Both the position numbers and the translations under genes were made by a program. Shown piece after piece: positions 8,283-15,296 of a stretch of 32,085 nt of DNA. Origin of the DNA: Rikenellaceae bacterium. GTDB lineage: Bacteria; Bacteroidota; Bacteroidia; Bacteroidales; Rikenellaceae. The notes beneath the pieces are model-generated. The model was not told where the DNA came from. It searched no databases and saw only the letters and a program-made list of their open reading frames with translations. The first letter of the stretch is position 1. Every line of letters starts with the position of its first letter. Location of the stretch: positions 1 through 32,085 of the forward strand of contig SUZQ01000018.1 of NCBI GenBank assembly GCA_015059875.1, written 5' to 3'.

Positions 8283-9863
8283 ATGAAGAAGATTGCTCTA
8301 TTTTTCGCTATGCTTTCTGCAATTGTTGTTGCCGAAGCGCAGCCGTTGAAGGTTAGTATAAACCCGGACCAAAAGCACCAGACAATCGAGTATTGGGCTG
8401 CTGCCGATGCGTGGAGTGGCAACTTTGTAGGTAAGTATTGGAGCGAAACAGCAAAGCAGAAGATTGCCGACTGGCTCTTCTCGCAGGAGTACGACGAGAG
8501 TGGCAACCCAAAGGGCGCAGGCCTGTCAGCGTGGCGCGTGAACCTTGGTGGTGGAACACTCGAGTCACCCAACTGCGACATCTTTCCATACCATCGTCGT
8601 GCAGAGTGTTACCTTACGCTCGATGGCAAGAACTATGATTGGGGAAAGTGTGCAGGTCAGGAGTATTGGATGACGGAGGCCGTAAAGAGAGGTAGCAACT
8701 ATTTTATACTATTCTCAAATAGCCCGTTGGTGCACTATACGCTGAATGGCAAGGGCTACACCGACGATGGCAAGGTGGCTAACATCAAAGAGGATTGCTA
8801 TGACGACTTTGCTCGCTATATGGTCGATGTTGCAGCGCACTATATGGATAAGGGTTGGAATGTACCTTACATTAGTCCTACGAACGAACCTCAGTCGAAG
8901 TGGAACGAGCCACGCCAGGAGGGTTCGGTATGGCGCAATAGCGAGTTGAAGCGAATTATGGTGGAGCTCGATAAGGAACTTTCACGCGATAAGCGATTTG
9001 ATAATGTTCGTTTGCAACTTGGCGAGACTTCGCGCGTGACCTACCTCCACGAGAAGCGCGACCGATATATCGAGCGCTATGGTGAGGTCGAGGCTCAACA
9101 TATGGTTGTGCAGAACTTCTTCGATAAGGCTTCGCAGTTCTATATCGGCAATTTGCGTCACCTCAAACCTGCAGTCTATGCACACGACTATCACGACATT
9201 CGTTCTAGCAACAAGATTCGCGAGGTGCATCGAAAGGCCTACGAGGAGTGTCGCAAATATGGCGTCGAATACAATATGTCGGAGTGGTGTCTTCTTCCGG
9301 GTGCCCATAAAAAGAATATAGAGGGCTTTACCAAAGATTGGTACTGTGCAAACTATGCCGATATGCAGACTGCATTGCTGATGGCACGACTCATCTATAG
9401 CGATATGGTCGATTCGAATGCTGCTTCGTGGAGCTATTGGAAGGGTATGGAGTTGCGTGGTGACCACGCCCTGATTGCTCTGCACGCCAAAGAGGGGGAT
9501 ATCTTCCGAGGTGGTGATGTCAAGGCGAATAAACTATTGTATGCGCTTGGAAATTACAGCTTCTTCATTAGACCAAACTATCAGCGTGTGGCCCTTTCGG
9601 GAGCCGATAATTTGAGCGAGGTGGCAGCTACGGCCTACCTCTCGCCCGATGGCAAGCGATTGGTTGCAGTCTATGTGAATAATACATTTGAAAAGAGAGC
9701 GGTTGAGGTCGCCTTGCCAAAAACCCTCCGCCAGCAGATTGCATCATCAAAGATGTACATCACCGACGAGCGCAACGACCTCTCGGCTCACGAAATGGCT
9801 GATGCAATGGCATTTAGCATAAATGCTCGCTCGGTAACCACTATTGTTTACAACCTAAAATAA
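8283..9863 (+). CDS. Secreted GH30-type glycoside hydrolase (beta-1,6-galactanase-like)
   Basis: I start at ATG 8283 (526 aa), because it begins with a signal peptide (MKKIALFFAMLSAIVVAEAQ) and lies 1 bp after the nfo stop. An in-frame start at 8250 inside nfo is unlikely. The fold looks like the GH30 (beta/alpha)8 barrel with a trailing beta domain. The predicted acid/base is Glu202 in SPTNEP and the nucleophile Glu334 in NMSEWC. WRVNLGGGTLESPNCDIFP and FSNSPLVHYTLNGKGYTDDG resemble the GH30 enzymes related to endo-beta-1,6-galactanase. The C-terminal 130 residues look like a beta-sandwich (AVYVNNTFEKRAVEVALPK). The likely site is the periplasm or surface, and the substrate is plausibly a galactan or other plant/host beta-glycan. 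No SusC/SusD or other CAZyme lies nearby, so it is an orphan. The family is fairly sure; the exact substrate is not. Confidence 0.85.
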   Translation: MKKIALFFAMLSAIVVAEAQPLKVSINPDQKHQTIEYWAAADAWSGNFVGKYWSETAKQKIADWLFSQEYDESGNPKGAGLSAWRVNLGGGTLESPNCDIFPYHRRAECYLTLDGKNYDWGKCAGQEYWMTEAVKRGSNYFILFSNSPLVHYTLNGKGYTDDGKVANIKEDCYDDFARYMVDVAAHYMDKGWNVPYISPTNEPQSKWNEPRQEGSVWRNSELKRIMVELDKELSRDKRFDNVRLQLGETSRVTYLHEKRDRYIERYGEVEAQHMVVQNFFDKASQFYIGNLRHLKPAVYAHDYHDIRSSNKIREVHRKAYEECRKYGVEYNMSEWCLLPGAHKKNIEGFTKDWYCANYADMQTALLMARLIYSDMVDSNAASWSYWKGMELRGDHALIALHAKEGDIFRGGDVKANKLLYALGNYSFFIRPNYQRVALSGADNLSEVAATAYLSPDGKRLVAVYVNNTFEKRAVEVALPKTLRQQIASSKMYITDERNDLSAHEMADAMAFSINARSVTTIVYNLK

Positions 9864-9866
9864 ATA

Positions 9867-9897
9867 ATTCTTAATTTTTAACTCTTAACTTTGAACT
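9867..9897 (+). repeat. Short TTAAT/TTAACTCTTAACTTT-type repeat before tnaA
   Basis: A degenerate direct repeat (TTCTTAATTTTTAACTC, then TTAACTTTGAAC) fills the 37-bp gap and ends just before the tnaA start codon. It is another short repeat class in front of a start codon. Confidence 0.5.
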
Positions 9898-9900
9898 TAT

Positions 9901-11277
9901 ATGGAACTTCCTTTTGCAGAATCTTGGCGAATCAAGATGGTAGAGCCAATCAAAAAAAGTACTCGCGAGGAGCGCGAGCAGTGGATGAAAGAGGCGGACT
10001 ATAACCTCTTCCAACTTCGTTCGGAGCAGGTCTACATCGACTGCTTGACCGACTCGGGAACGGGTGCAATGAGCGACCGTCAGTGGGCGGCCGTAATGAT
10101 GGGCGATGAGAGCTATGCCGGCTCGTCGTCGTTCTTCCACCTCAAAGAGATGATTAACAAAATTACGGGCTTCGAGTATGTTATCCCTACACATCAGGGT
10201 AGAGCTGCCGAGAATGTGTTGTTCTCGCACCTCGTAAAGGCTGGCTCGATTGTTCCGGGCAATTCGCACTTCGATACAACGAAGGGACATATCGAGAGCC
10301 GCAAGGCTACTGCTCTCGACTGTACTATTGACGAGGCGAAAGATACCCAACTCGAAATTCCATTCAAGGGAAATGTCGATCCGAAGAAGTTGGAGAAGGC
10401 GTTGGCAGAGCATCACGAGAATGTGCCTTTTATTATCGTAACAATTACGAACAACACCGCAGGTGGTCAGCCTGTATCGATGCAGAATTTGCGCGAGGTG
10501 CGTGCTATTGCCGACAAGTATGGCAAGCGCGTAGTGCTTGATTCGGCTCGCTTTGCCGAGAATGCCTACTTTATCAAAACCCGCGAGGAGGGTTACGCCG
10601 ATAAGACCATCAAGGAGATTGCTCTTGAGATGTTCTCGTTGGCTGACGGTATGACAATGTCGGCAAAGAAGGATGGTATCGTAAATATGGGAGGCTTTAT
10701 CGCTACTCGCCACGAGGATTGGTATGAGGGTGCAAAGCGTTTCTGTATCCCATTTGAGGGCTACCTCACATACGGCGGTATGAATGGTCGCGATATGGAG
10801 GCTTTGGCTGTTGGTCTTGATGAGAATACCGAGTTCGACAACCTCGAAACCCGTATCCATCAGGTTGAGTTCCTTGCTGGTTTGCTCGACGAGTACGGAA
10901 TCCCTTATCAACGCCCTGTGGGTGGTCACGCCATCTTCGTAGATGCAGACAAGGTGCTTACAAAAGTGCCAAAGGAGGAGTTCCCTGCACAGACTCTCGC
11001 CATTGAGCTATACTTGGAGGCTGGTGTGCGTGGTTGCGAGATTGGCTATATCCTTGCCGACCGCGATCCTGTAACTCGCGAGAACCGTTTTGGCGGACTC
11101 GATTTGCTTCGTCTTTGCGTTGCTCGCCGTGTCTATACCGATAACCACATGCGAGTTATCGCTGCTGCTCTCAAGAATGTATTTGACCGTCGCGACGAGA
11201 TTACTCGCGGTGTGGAGATTGTTTGGGAGGCGGAGTTGATGCGCCACTTCACAGTAAAACTTAAAAAATTATTTTAA
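9901..11277 (+). CDS. tnaA: Tryptophanase (tryptophan indole-lyase)
   Basis: The protein is 458 aa and PLP-dependent, of the beta-eliminating lyase family. It splits tryptophan into indole, pyruvate and ammonia. The PLP lysine is Lys257 in MSAKKDG. IPTHQGR at 95-101, ITNNTAGGQPVSM at 182-194 and VVLDSARFAENAYFIK at 211-226 all match. Tyrosine phenol-lyase is the close alternative, but the Arg that gives it phenol specificity (Arg381 in Citrobacter) is Ile381 here (GCEIGY), and the C-terminal position that is Phe448 in that enzyme is His449 here (MRHFTVKL), as in E. coli TnaA. I therefore call tryptophanase. There is no visible tnaC-like leader or tnaB permease; the 5' leader is the short repeat. 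It is followed by a structured repeat and a terminator. Confidence 0.9.
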   Translation: MELPFAESWRIKMVEPIKKSTREEREQWMKEADYNLFQLRSEQVYIDCLTDSGTGAMSDRQWAAVMMGDESYAGSSSFFHLKEMINKITGFEYVIPTHQGRAAENVLFSHLVKAGSIVPGNSHFDTTKGHIESRKATALDCTIDEAKDTQLEIPFKGNVDPKKLEKALAEHHENVPFIIVTITNNTAGGQPVSMQNLREVRAIADKYGKRVVLDSARFAENAYFIKTREEGYADKTIKEIALEMFSLADGMTMSAKKDGIVNMGGFIATRHEDWYEGAKRFCIPFEGYLTYGGMNGRDMEALAVGLDENTEFDNLETRIHQVEFLAGLLDEYGIPYQRPVGGHAIFVDADKVLTKVPKEEFPAQTLAIELYLEAGVRGCEIGYILADRDPVTRENRFGGLDLLRLCVARRVYTDNHMRVIAAALKNVFDRRDEITRGVEIVWEAELMRHFTVKLKKLF

Positions 11278-11375
11278 GGGGCATTTGCCGCGTTAAACTT
11301 CGGTAGCCGAGTTGCTCACATACGATTTAGTATGCTGCGCACTCGGCTCCTTGTTTGCCTTGCAACTGCCGCCTT
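11276..11375. repeat. Structured intergenic element, copy A (nested hairpins)
   Basis: The element begins at the tnaA stop. Its outer arms AAGGGGCA (11276-11283) and TGCCgCCTT (11367-11375) pair with one bulge. The middle stem is AGCCGAGT (11305-11312) with ACTCGGCT (11341-11348). Next come a symmetric 6+6 internal loop, TGCTCA/CTGCGC, and an inner stem CATAC/GTATG with a 6-nt loop. Copy B (15055-15143) keeps the same internal loop and inner stem but has different, still paired, outer and middle stems. Confidence 0.8.
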
Positions 11376-11445
11376 AAAACCAATTTTTGTTGGGAGTAGG
11401 AGAGGTGTTTGCTTAGGGAAATTTTCTTGTTTGTCATTTAATACC

Positions 11446-11473
11446 ATAAAAAGGCCAATGGCTAAAAGCAAAT
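11446..11473 (+). repeat. GGCCAATGGCTAAAAGC repeat between tnaA and rlmN
   Basis: Another copy of the GGCTAA repeat family, directly before the shared tnaA/rlmN terminator. Confidence 0.65.
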
Positions 11474-11504
11474 AGATAAGCCGAACTCGGCTTATCTATT
11501 TTTG
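11471..11504 (+). terminator. Bidirectional terminator between tnaA and rlmN
   Basis: AATAGATAAGCCGA (11471-11484) and TCGGCTTATCTATT (11487-11500) form a perfect 14-bp stem followed by T residues on the plus strand. The 3' arm includes the rlmN stop codon (11496-11498). On the minus strand it is followed by TTTGCTTTT. Confidence 0.85.
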
Positions 11505-12515
11505 ATTTTCCGCCGAAAGAAGTCCGCAGGCAGCTTTGATATCCTCGCCACGCGAAGCGCGTATGGTGGTCATAATACCGCGTTGTGTCAAAGCGTCGCG
11601 GAATGCAATCATCTTCTCGTCAGAGGGCGAAAAGTATGGCGAATCGGGAATTTTGTGGAATCGAATTAGATTTATGCGACACTTTATGCCGTCTAATAGT
11701 CGGCATAGCTCCTTGATGTGTCGTGGCGAGTCGTTCAAACCACTCATAACGATATACTCGAACGATACACGACGCTGGTGTGTAAAGTCGTATTCGCGCA
11801 GAATATCCGCAATTTGGCGAATAGGGTAGGCGCGCTCAATTGGCATAATCTCCTCGCGCTCTTCGTGGAAAGGGTTGTGGAGCGATACTGCGAGATGCAC
11901 CTGTGTCGAGTCGAGAAAATGGCGCAACTCCTTTCCCACGCCCGCTGTCGAGAGCGTTATGCGTGTTGGCGACCAACCAAAACCCCAATCTGAGGTCATT
12001 ATTTCGAGTGCGCGCAACACATTCTCTATATTGTCAAGCGGCTCACCCATACCCATAAATACCACATTTGTAAGTCGGTCGCGCTCTGGCAACGAAGCTA
12101 TCTGATTTAAGATGTCGCAGGTCGAAAGCGAGTGTTTCAAACCGAGTCGTGCCGTAGCGCAGAATCGGCAGCCCATACGGCAGCCTGCCTGTGACGAAAC
12201 GCAGAGCGTAGCTCGCTCACGGTCAGGGATATATGCCGACTCAACATACTCGTTTTCAGCGGTGCGATAGAGGTATTTCTTTGTGCCGTCAGCCGACTCG
12301 TCAGCGCGCTCAGGTGCGCGCAGTCCCATCTCAAAACGCTCGGAGAGTGCGGTGCGCGCAGCCTTCGAGAGGTTTGTCATCTCGTCAATGGAGCGTACAT
12401 TTTTGCGATAGAGCCAATCGGTAATCTGCTTCGCCACAAAGCGAGGTAGTTGCAATTCGCTGCATATTTCCTGCAACTCACTTAGACTCTTGCCATATAG
12501 AAATGCTCTCTTCAT
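11496..12515 (-). CDS. rlmN: 23S rRNA (adenine2503-C2)-methyltransferase, radical SAM
   Basis: The protein is 339 aa. It is a radical SAM enzyme that methylates A2503 of 23S rRNA and A37 of some tRNAs. The iron-sulphur motif is Cys112, Cys116, Cys119 (GCRMGCRFC). Cys105 (LCVSSQ) matches the E. coli Cys118, seven residues before the first cluster Cys in both, and Cys330 (AACGLL) is the methyl-carrying Cys near the C-terminus. FMGMGEPLDN binds SAM, and the substrate-facing segments (SLHNPFHEEREEIMPI, then MSGLNDS) are intact. It converges with tnaA and is divergent from the fimbrillin-like/EEP gene, with 103 bp between starts. Convergence makes the terminator overlap its stop codon. Confidence 0.97.
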   Translation of the reverse strand: MKRAFLYGKSLSELQEICSELQLPRFVAKQITDWLYRKNVRSIDEMTNLSKAARTALSERFEMGLRAPERADESADGTKKYLYRTAENEYVESAYIPDRERATLCVSSQAGCRMGCRFCATARLGLKHSLSTCDILNQIASLPERDRLTNVVFMGMGEPLDNIENVLRALEIMTSDWGFGWSPTRITLSTAGVGKELRHFLDSTQVHLAVSLHNPFHEEREEIMPIERAYPIRQIADILREYDFTHQRRVSFEYIVMSGLNDSPRHIKELCRLLDGIKCRINLIRFHKIPDSPYFSPSDEKMIAFRDALTQRGIMTTIRASRGEDIKAACGLLSAENQK

Positions 12516-12537
12516 CTTTTGTAAATTTGTACAAAAG
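12516..12537. promoter_or_regulatory. Inverted repeat at the rlmN start region
   Basis: CTTTTGT (12516-12522) and ACAAAAG (12531-12537) form a 7-bp inverted repeat with an 8-nt loop next to the rlmN ATG. It overlaps the rlmN -7 box and could be an operator or the first hairpin of the leader. Confidence 0.35.
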
Positions 12538-12539
12538 TA
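12532..12539 (-). promoter_or_regulatory. Minus-strand -7 box of rlmN
   Basis: The minus strand reads TACTTTTG (TAnnTTTG), 17 bp before the rlmN ATG. No TTG is at the expected spacing, so only the -7 box is supported. Confidence 0.4.
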
Positions 12540-12582
12540 GATAAAATTAGCAATTTATGCCACCATTGTGGCGAAAAAATCT

Positions 12583-12590
12583 TAACTTTG
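12583..12590 (+). promoter_or_regulatory. -7 box of the fimbrillin-like/EEP gene
   Basis: TAACTTTG (TAnnTTTG), 29 bp before the start codon. The nearest TTG (12566-12568) is only 14 nt away, shorter than usual. Confidence 0.45.
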
Positions 12591-12618
12591 TCAAAAATAT
12601 TACTCGACTTTTATAAGT

Positions 12619-14196
12619 ATGAAACGACTGATCTCTACGGCGAAACACCTCTTAGGTGTTATTATGCTTTTGCCAATGCTTATAGGATGTGATAGCGACA
12701 CCGCAAATGTTGTTGGTGACAGCGGAGTTGCCAAACTCGTAGTTACGCTACCACAAACCCGCACTGCGATTGGCGAGAAAGAGGGCGATATATACCCTGT
12801 GTATTGGAGCGAAGGGGATCGAATTGCGGTCAATGGAGTGTTGTCCGAGGAGGTTGAGATTGATGTAAACGATCAGAGTCGAGCCACATTTGAGGTAAAC
12901 GGCTCTCTCTCCTATCCGTTAGCCATAACCTATCCCTATACATCTGCTACAACTGCCACCGAGCCAATTGTGGAGTTCCTGTCGGAGCAAACCCATACGG
13001 AAGGCACATTTGCGGAGGAGAGTGCGCCAATGTGCGGCTCTATTGCAGCGCAAGGTAAAGGGTGCGCATTAAAGCACCTTGCAGGGGTGCTGAAGTTCTC
13101 GGTTAAGGCTTCGAGTAGCGATTTTGCTCTGCAAAAGGTTGTGATAACCTCCCTTTCGGGTGCTAAATTGTCGGGAGAGTTTAAGGTTGATTGTGCTACG
13201 GCTTCGCTCACGCCTACAGAGCGCACTCAAAGTGTTGTAACTTATGTGTTGCCAACTGCTTACGAGTTGTCGGTCGCCACTGCGGCTGAATTTTATATTC
13301 CGATACCTGCTATTGAGGTGGGTAATTGCACGGTTGAGTTTGTGGAGTCGTCGGGCGATAAAATGGTTTGCAGTTGGAACCCTTCGCAAGCCGTAAGTAG
13401 TGGTGTCGTAAGAGAGTTTAAGACGATAACCTATAAGCGCAATACAACGACCACACTCGAAGGTGTGGGGCTTCCCGCATTTAGTGCTGATGTCGAAACA
13501 GCGGTGTTCCTAACTCGAGCTATGACCTATAATGTTCGCAACTGCAAGGGTACGGATGATGTGGTTGATTATAAGCGAGTTGCTGATGCTATTGCCAAGT
13601 ATGATTCGGATGTGGTCGCCTTGCAGGAGCTGGATAGTTTGACAACACGCTTTCCTGGGCAGGATGTACTGAAAAATCTCGCCGATTATACGGGTATGTA
13701 CCCGACTTTTGGTGCTGCGATAGATAGGAGTGGAGGCAAGTATGGCGTGGGAGTTCTGACTAAGGAGAGACCGTTGTCGCACTATCGAGTACCTCTGCCA
13801 TGTAGCTCCGAGCCGCGAGTGGTGTTGGTTGTGGAGTTGGAAGATTATTACTTCTGCTGTACCCACTTCTCCCTGCATGCCGAGTATCGCGAGCAGGCTG
13901 TGGAGATCATTATTGCCGAGGCGCAAAAACTCAATAAACCGATGATTTTAGCGGGAGATTTGAATGCCACCCGCGACCAAGAAAGTATGCAGTTGTTGTC
14001 GCAGCATTTTCACATTTTCGAAAAGAGTGGCTCACCAAATACATTCCCCTCGGGAGCTCCGACTAAAGAGATTGACTTCATCTGTCTCTATAAGGGTAGA
14101 GGGGCAGAGGCCGTAGTGAGCGAACATTGGGTGCCATATCTCCCTATAATTTCGGATCATAGACCTGTCGTTATCGAAATGCTTGTCTGCGAATAA
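12619..14196 (+). CDS. Lipoprotein: fimbrillin-like domain fused to an endonuclease/exonuclease/phosphatase domain
   Basis: The protein is 525 aa. A lipoprotein signal ends in LIGC with lipidated Cys24. Residues about 38-280 resemble the fimbrillin/Mfa-like domain common in Bacteroidota (PQTRTAIGE, VYWSEGDRIAVNG, YPLAITYP, LKHLAGVLKFSV). Residues 300-525 form an EEP domain. Its catalytic set is Asn305 (MTYNVRN), Glu337 (LQELD), His416 (THFSLH), Asp447/Asn449 (GDLNAT), Asp486 (IDFICL) and Asp513/His514 (SDHRPV), so it should be an active metal-dependent phosphodiesterase or phosphatase, outside the cytoplasm. The fold includes DNases, sphingomyelinases and inositol phosphatases; the substrate cannot be told. 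Neighbours give no help. It starts at the first ATG after the -7 box and looks like a single-gene unit. Confidence 0.85.
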   Translation: MKRLISTAKHLLGVIMLLPMLIGCDSDTANVVGDSGVAKLVVTLPQTRTAIGEKEGDIYPVYWSEGDRIAVNGVLSEEVEIDVNDQSRATFEVNGSLSYPLAITYPYTSATTATEPIVEFLSEQTHTEGTFAEESAPMCGSIAAQGKGCALKHLAGVLKFSVKASSSDFALQKVVITSLSGAKLSGEFKVDCATASLTPTERTQSVVTYVLPTAYELSVATAAEFYIPIPAIEVGNCTVEFVESSGDKMVCSWNPSQAVSSGVVREFKTITYKRNTTTTLEGVGLPAFSADVETAVFLTRAMTYNVRNCKGTDDVVDYKRVADAIAKYDSDVVALQELDSLTTRFPGQDVLKNLADYTGMYPTFGAAIDRSGGKYGVGVLTKERPLSHYRVPLPCSSEPRVVLVVELEDYYFCCTHFSLHAEYREQAVEIIIAEAQKLNKPMILAGDLNATRDQESMQLLSQHFHIFEKSGSPNTFPSGAPTKEIDFICLYKGRGAEAVVSEHWVPYLPIISDHRPVVIEMLVCE

Positions 14197-14281
14197 GCTG
14201 ATCTCGGACCATTTGTAATGATATTTTATCATTATTCTTCAAATTTTTGAACGAAACTGCGTTTTTTTGAAAAAAAATATC

Positions 14282-14289
14282 TATATTTG
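14282..14289 (+). promoter_or_regulatory. -7 box of the TonB gene
   Basis: TATATTTG, 69 bp before the tonB ATG. No TTG sits at a 19-20-nt spacing; the nearest (14267-14269) is 12 nt away. Confidence 0.45.
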
Positions 14290-14358
14290 TGGTTGATTAG
14301 GTGGTAAATGGAATTTTGCCTCTATCGAAAAGCGAAAATAAATTAAAAAATAGAGATA

Positions 14359-15042
14359 ATGGAGATTAAGAAAAACCCCAAAGTAGATGTTCAGAACAAG
14401 CGTGTCTTGTTGCTTGAAATTGGTTTGGCAGTATCGTTGCTGATTGTTATCGGAGTATTCCTCTACACCCCGCGCGAGTACCGCATTGAGCAGGTAGAGC
14501 AGGTTGTGGCTGTTGTTGAGGAGGAGATCACCGAGATTACTCGTCAGGATCAGAAGCCACCAGAGCCTCCAAAGCGTACCGAGATTACAGTTATTACCGA
14601 CATTCTCAATATTGTAACCAACGATGAGAAGATTGAGACAAGTGTAGACTTTGCTGAGTTTGCCGAGGATGTTGAGATTATCCAGCAGGTAGCTGTTGAG
14701 GAGGAGGTTATCGAGGATGATCAGCCATTCGTTAAGGTAGAGCAGATGCCTTCGTTTATGGGTGGTGACCTTATGACTTTCCGTAACTGGGTGCAGTCAA
14801 AGGTGCGCTATCCGCAGATTGCACAGGAGAACAACATTTCGGGTCGTGTATTGTTGATGTTTGTCATCGAGAAGGATGGCTCGCTCACAAACATTCAGGT
14901 GCTTCAGACTCCTGATTCGTCACTTTCGGACGAGGCGATTCGTATCTTGAAGACCTCTCCAAAGTGGACACCTGGAAAGCAGCGTAATCAGGCGGTGCGT
15001 GTGAAGTATACTTTGCCAATCGATTTCCGTATCCAGAACTAA
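14359..15042 (+). CDS. TonB-family energy transducer
   Basis: The protein is 227 aa. A cytoplasmic Lys-rich N-terminus is followed by one membrane segment at about 16-36 (VLLLEIGLAVSLLIVIGVFL). A periplasmic stretch follows that is rich in Glu, Val and Pro (QDQKPPEPPKR). A TonB C-terminal domain covers about 135-227: YPQIAQENNISGRVLLMFVI, then SPKWTPGKQRNQAVRVKYTL, ending in the usual PIDF. TonB passes proton-motive energy from ExbBD to outer-membrane receptors such as SusC. No exbB or exbD is beside it. It is likely one of several TonB copies in the genome, so I give no number to it. The structured element copy B starts 12 bp after its stop. Confidence 0.93.
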   Translation: MEIKKNPKVDVQNKRVLLLEIGLAVSLLIVIGVFLYTPREYRIEQVEQVVAVVEEEITEITRQDQKPPEPPKRTEITVITDILNIVTNDEKIETSVDFAEFAEDVEIIQQVAVEEEVIEDDQPFVKVEQMPSFMGGDLMTFRNWVQSKVRYPQIAQENNISGRVLLMFVIEKDGSLTNIQVLQTPDSSLSDEAIRILKTSPKWTPGKQRNQAVRVKYTLPIDFRIQN

Positions 15043-15054
15043 ATCCATTTAATG

Positions 15055-15143
15055 GGTGATTTCTGCGTTACGCTCACTTGTTAATTGCTCACATACGCCA
15101 AGTATGCTCCGCATTAACAAGTTTTGCAAGCCTTGAAATCTCC
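15055..15143. repeat. Structured intergenic element, copy B (nested hairpins)
   Basis: The element begins 12 bp after the tonB stop. The outer stem is GGTGATTTC (15055-15063) with GAAATCTCC (15135-15143), with one mismatch. The middle stem is CTTGTTAAT (15077-15085) with ATTAACAAG (15113-15121). The internal loop TGCTCA/CTCCGC and inner stem CATAC/GTATG are shared with copy A. The rest of the outer region also shares short words with A (TGCGTTA left, TTGCAA right). Confidence 0.8.
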
Positions 15144-15206
15144 TCATTAACTGAATTTAGCGGAGTGCCTTATAAAATAATTTGTAATGTACTTTTAGAG
15201 TAGTGA

Positions 15207-15255
15207 AGAAAAGCCAATGGCTAATGGCTAATGGCTAATGGCAAAAAGCTAAAAA
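15207..15255 (+). repeat. Tandem GGCTAAT repeat before hflX
   Basis: AGCCAATGGCTAATGGCTA is followed by further GGCTAAT units and a diverged GCAAAAAGCTAA end. It has the most copies of the unit in the window and runs directly into the hairpin 15252-15280 in front of hflX. Confidence 0.75.
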
Positions 15256-15280
15256 GCCGAGCATCAAACGCTCGGCTTTT
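15252..15280 (+). terminator. Terminator-like hairpin 16 bp before the hflX ATG
   Basis: AAAAGCCGAGC (15252-15262) and GCTCGGCTTTT (15270-15280) form an 11-bp stem with a 7-nt loop, followed by ATT. It may terminate tonB transcripts, or act as a leader attenuator, because no promoter fits in the 16 bp left before hflX. Confidence 0.75.
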
Positions 15281-15296
15281 ATTAAACAAAACAGAA

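Noticed and set aside
8283..9863. Polysaccharide utilisation locus around the GH30 gene
   Set aside because: No SusC, SusD, regulator or second carbohydrate enzyme is nearby.
9901..11277. Tyrosine phenol-lyase
   Set aside because: The Arg and Phe that define it are Ile381 and His449.
15207..15255. CRISPR-like array
   Set aside because: The units are 7-10 bp, back to back, without spacers, and there are no cas genes.
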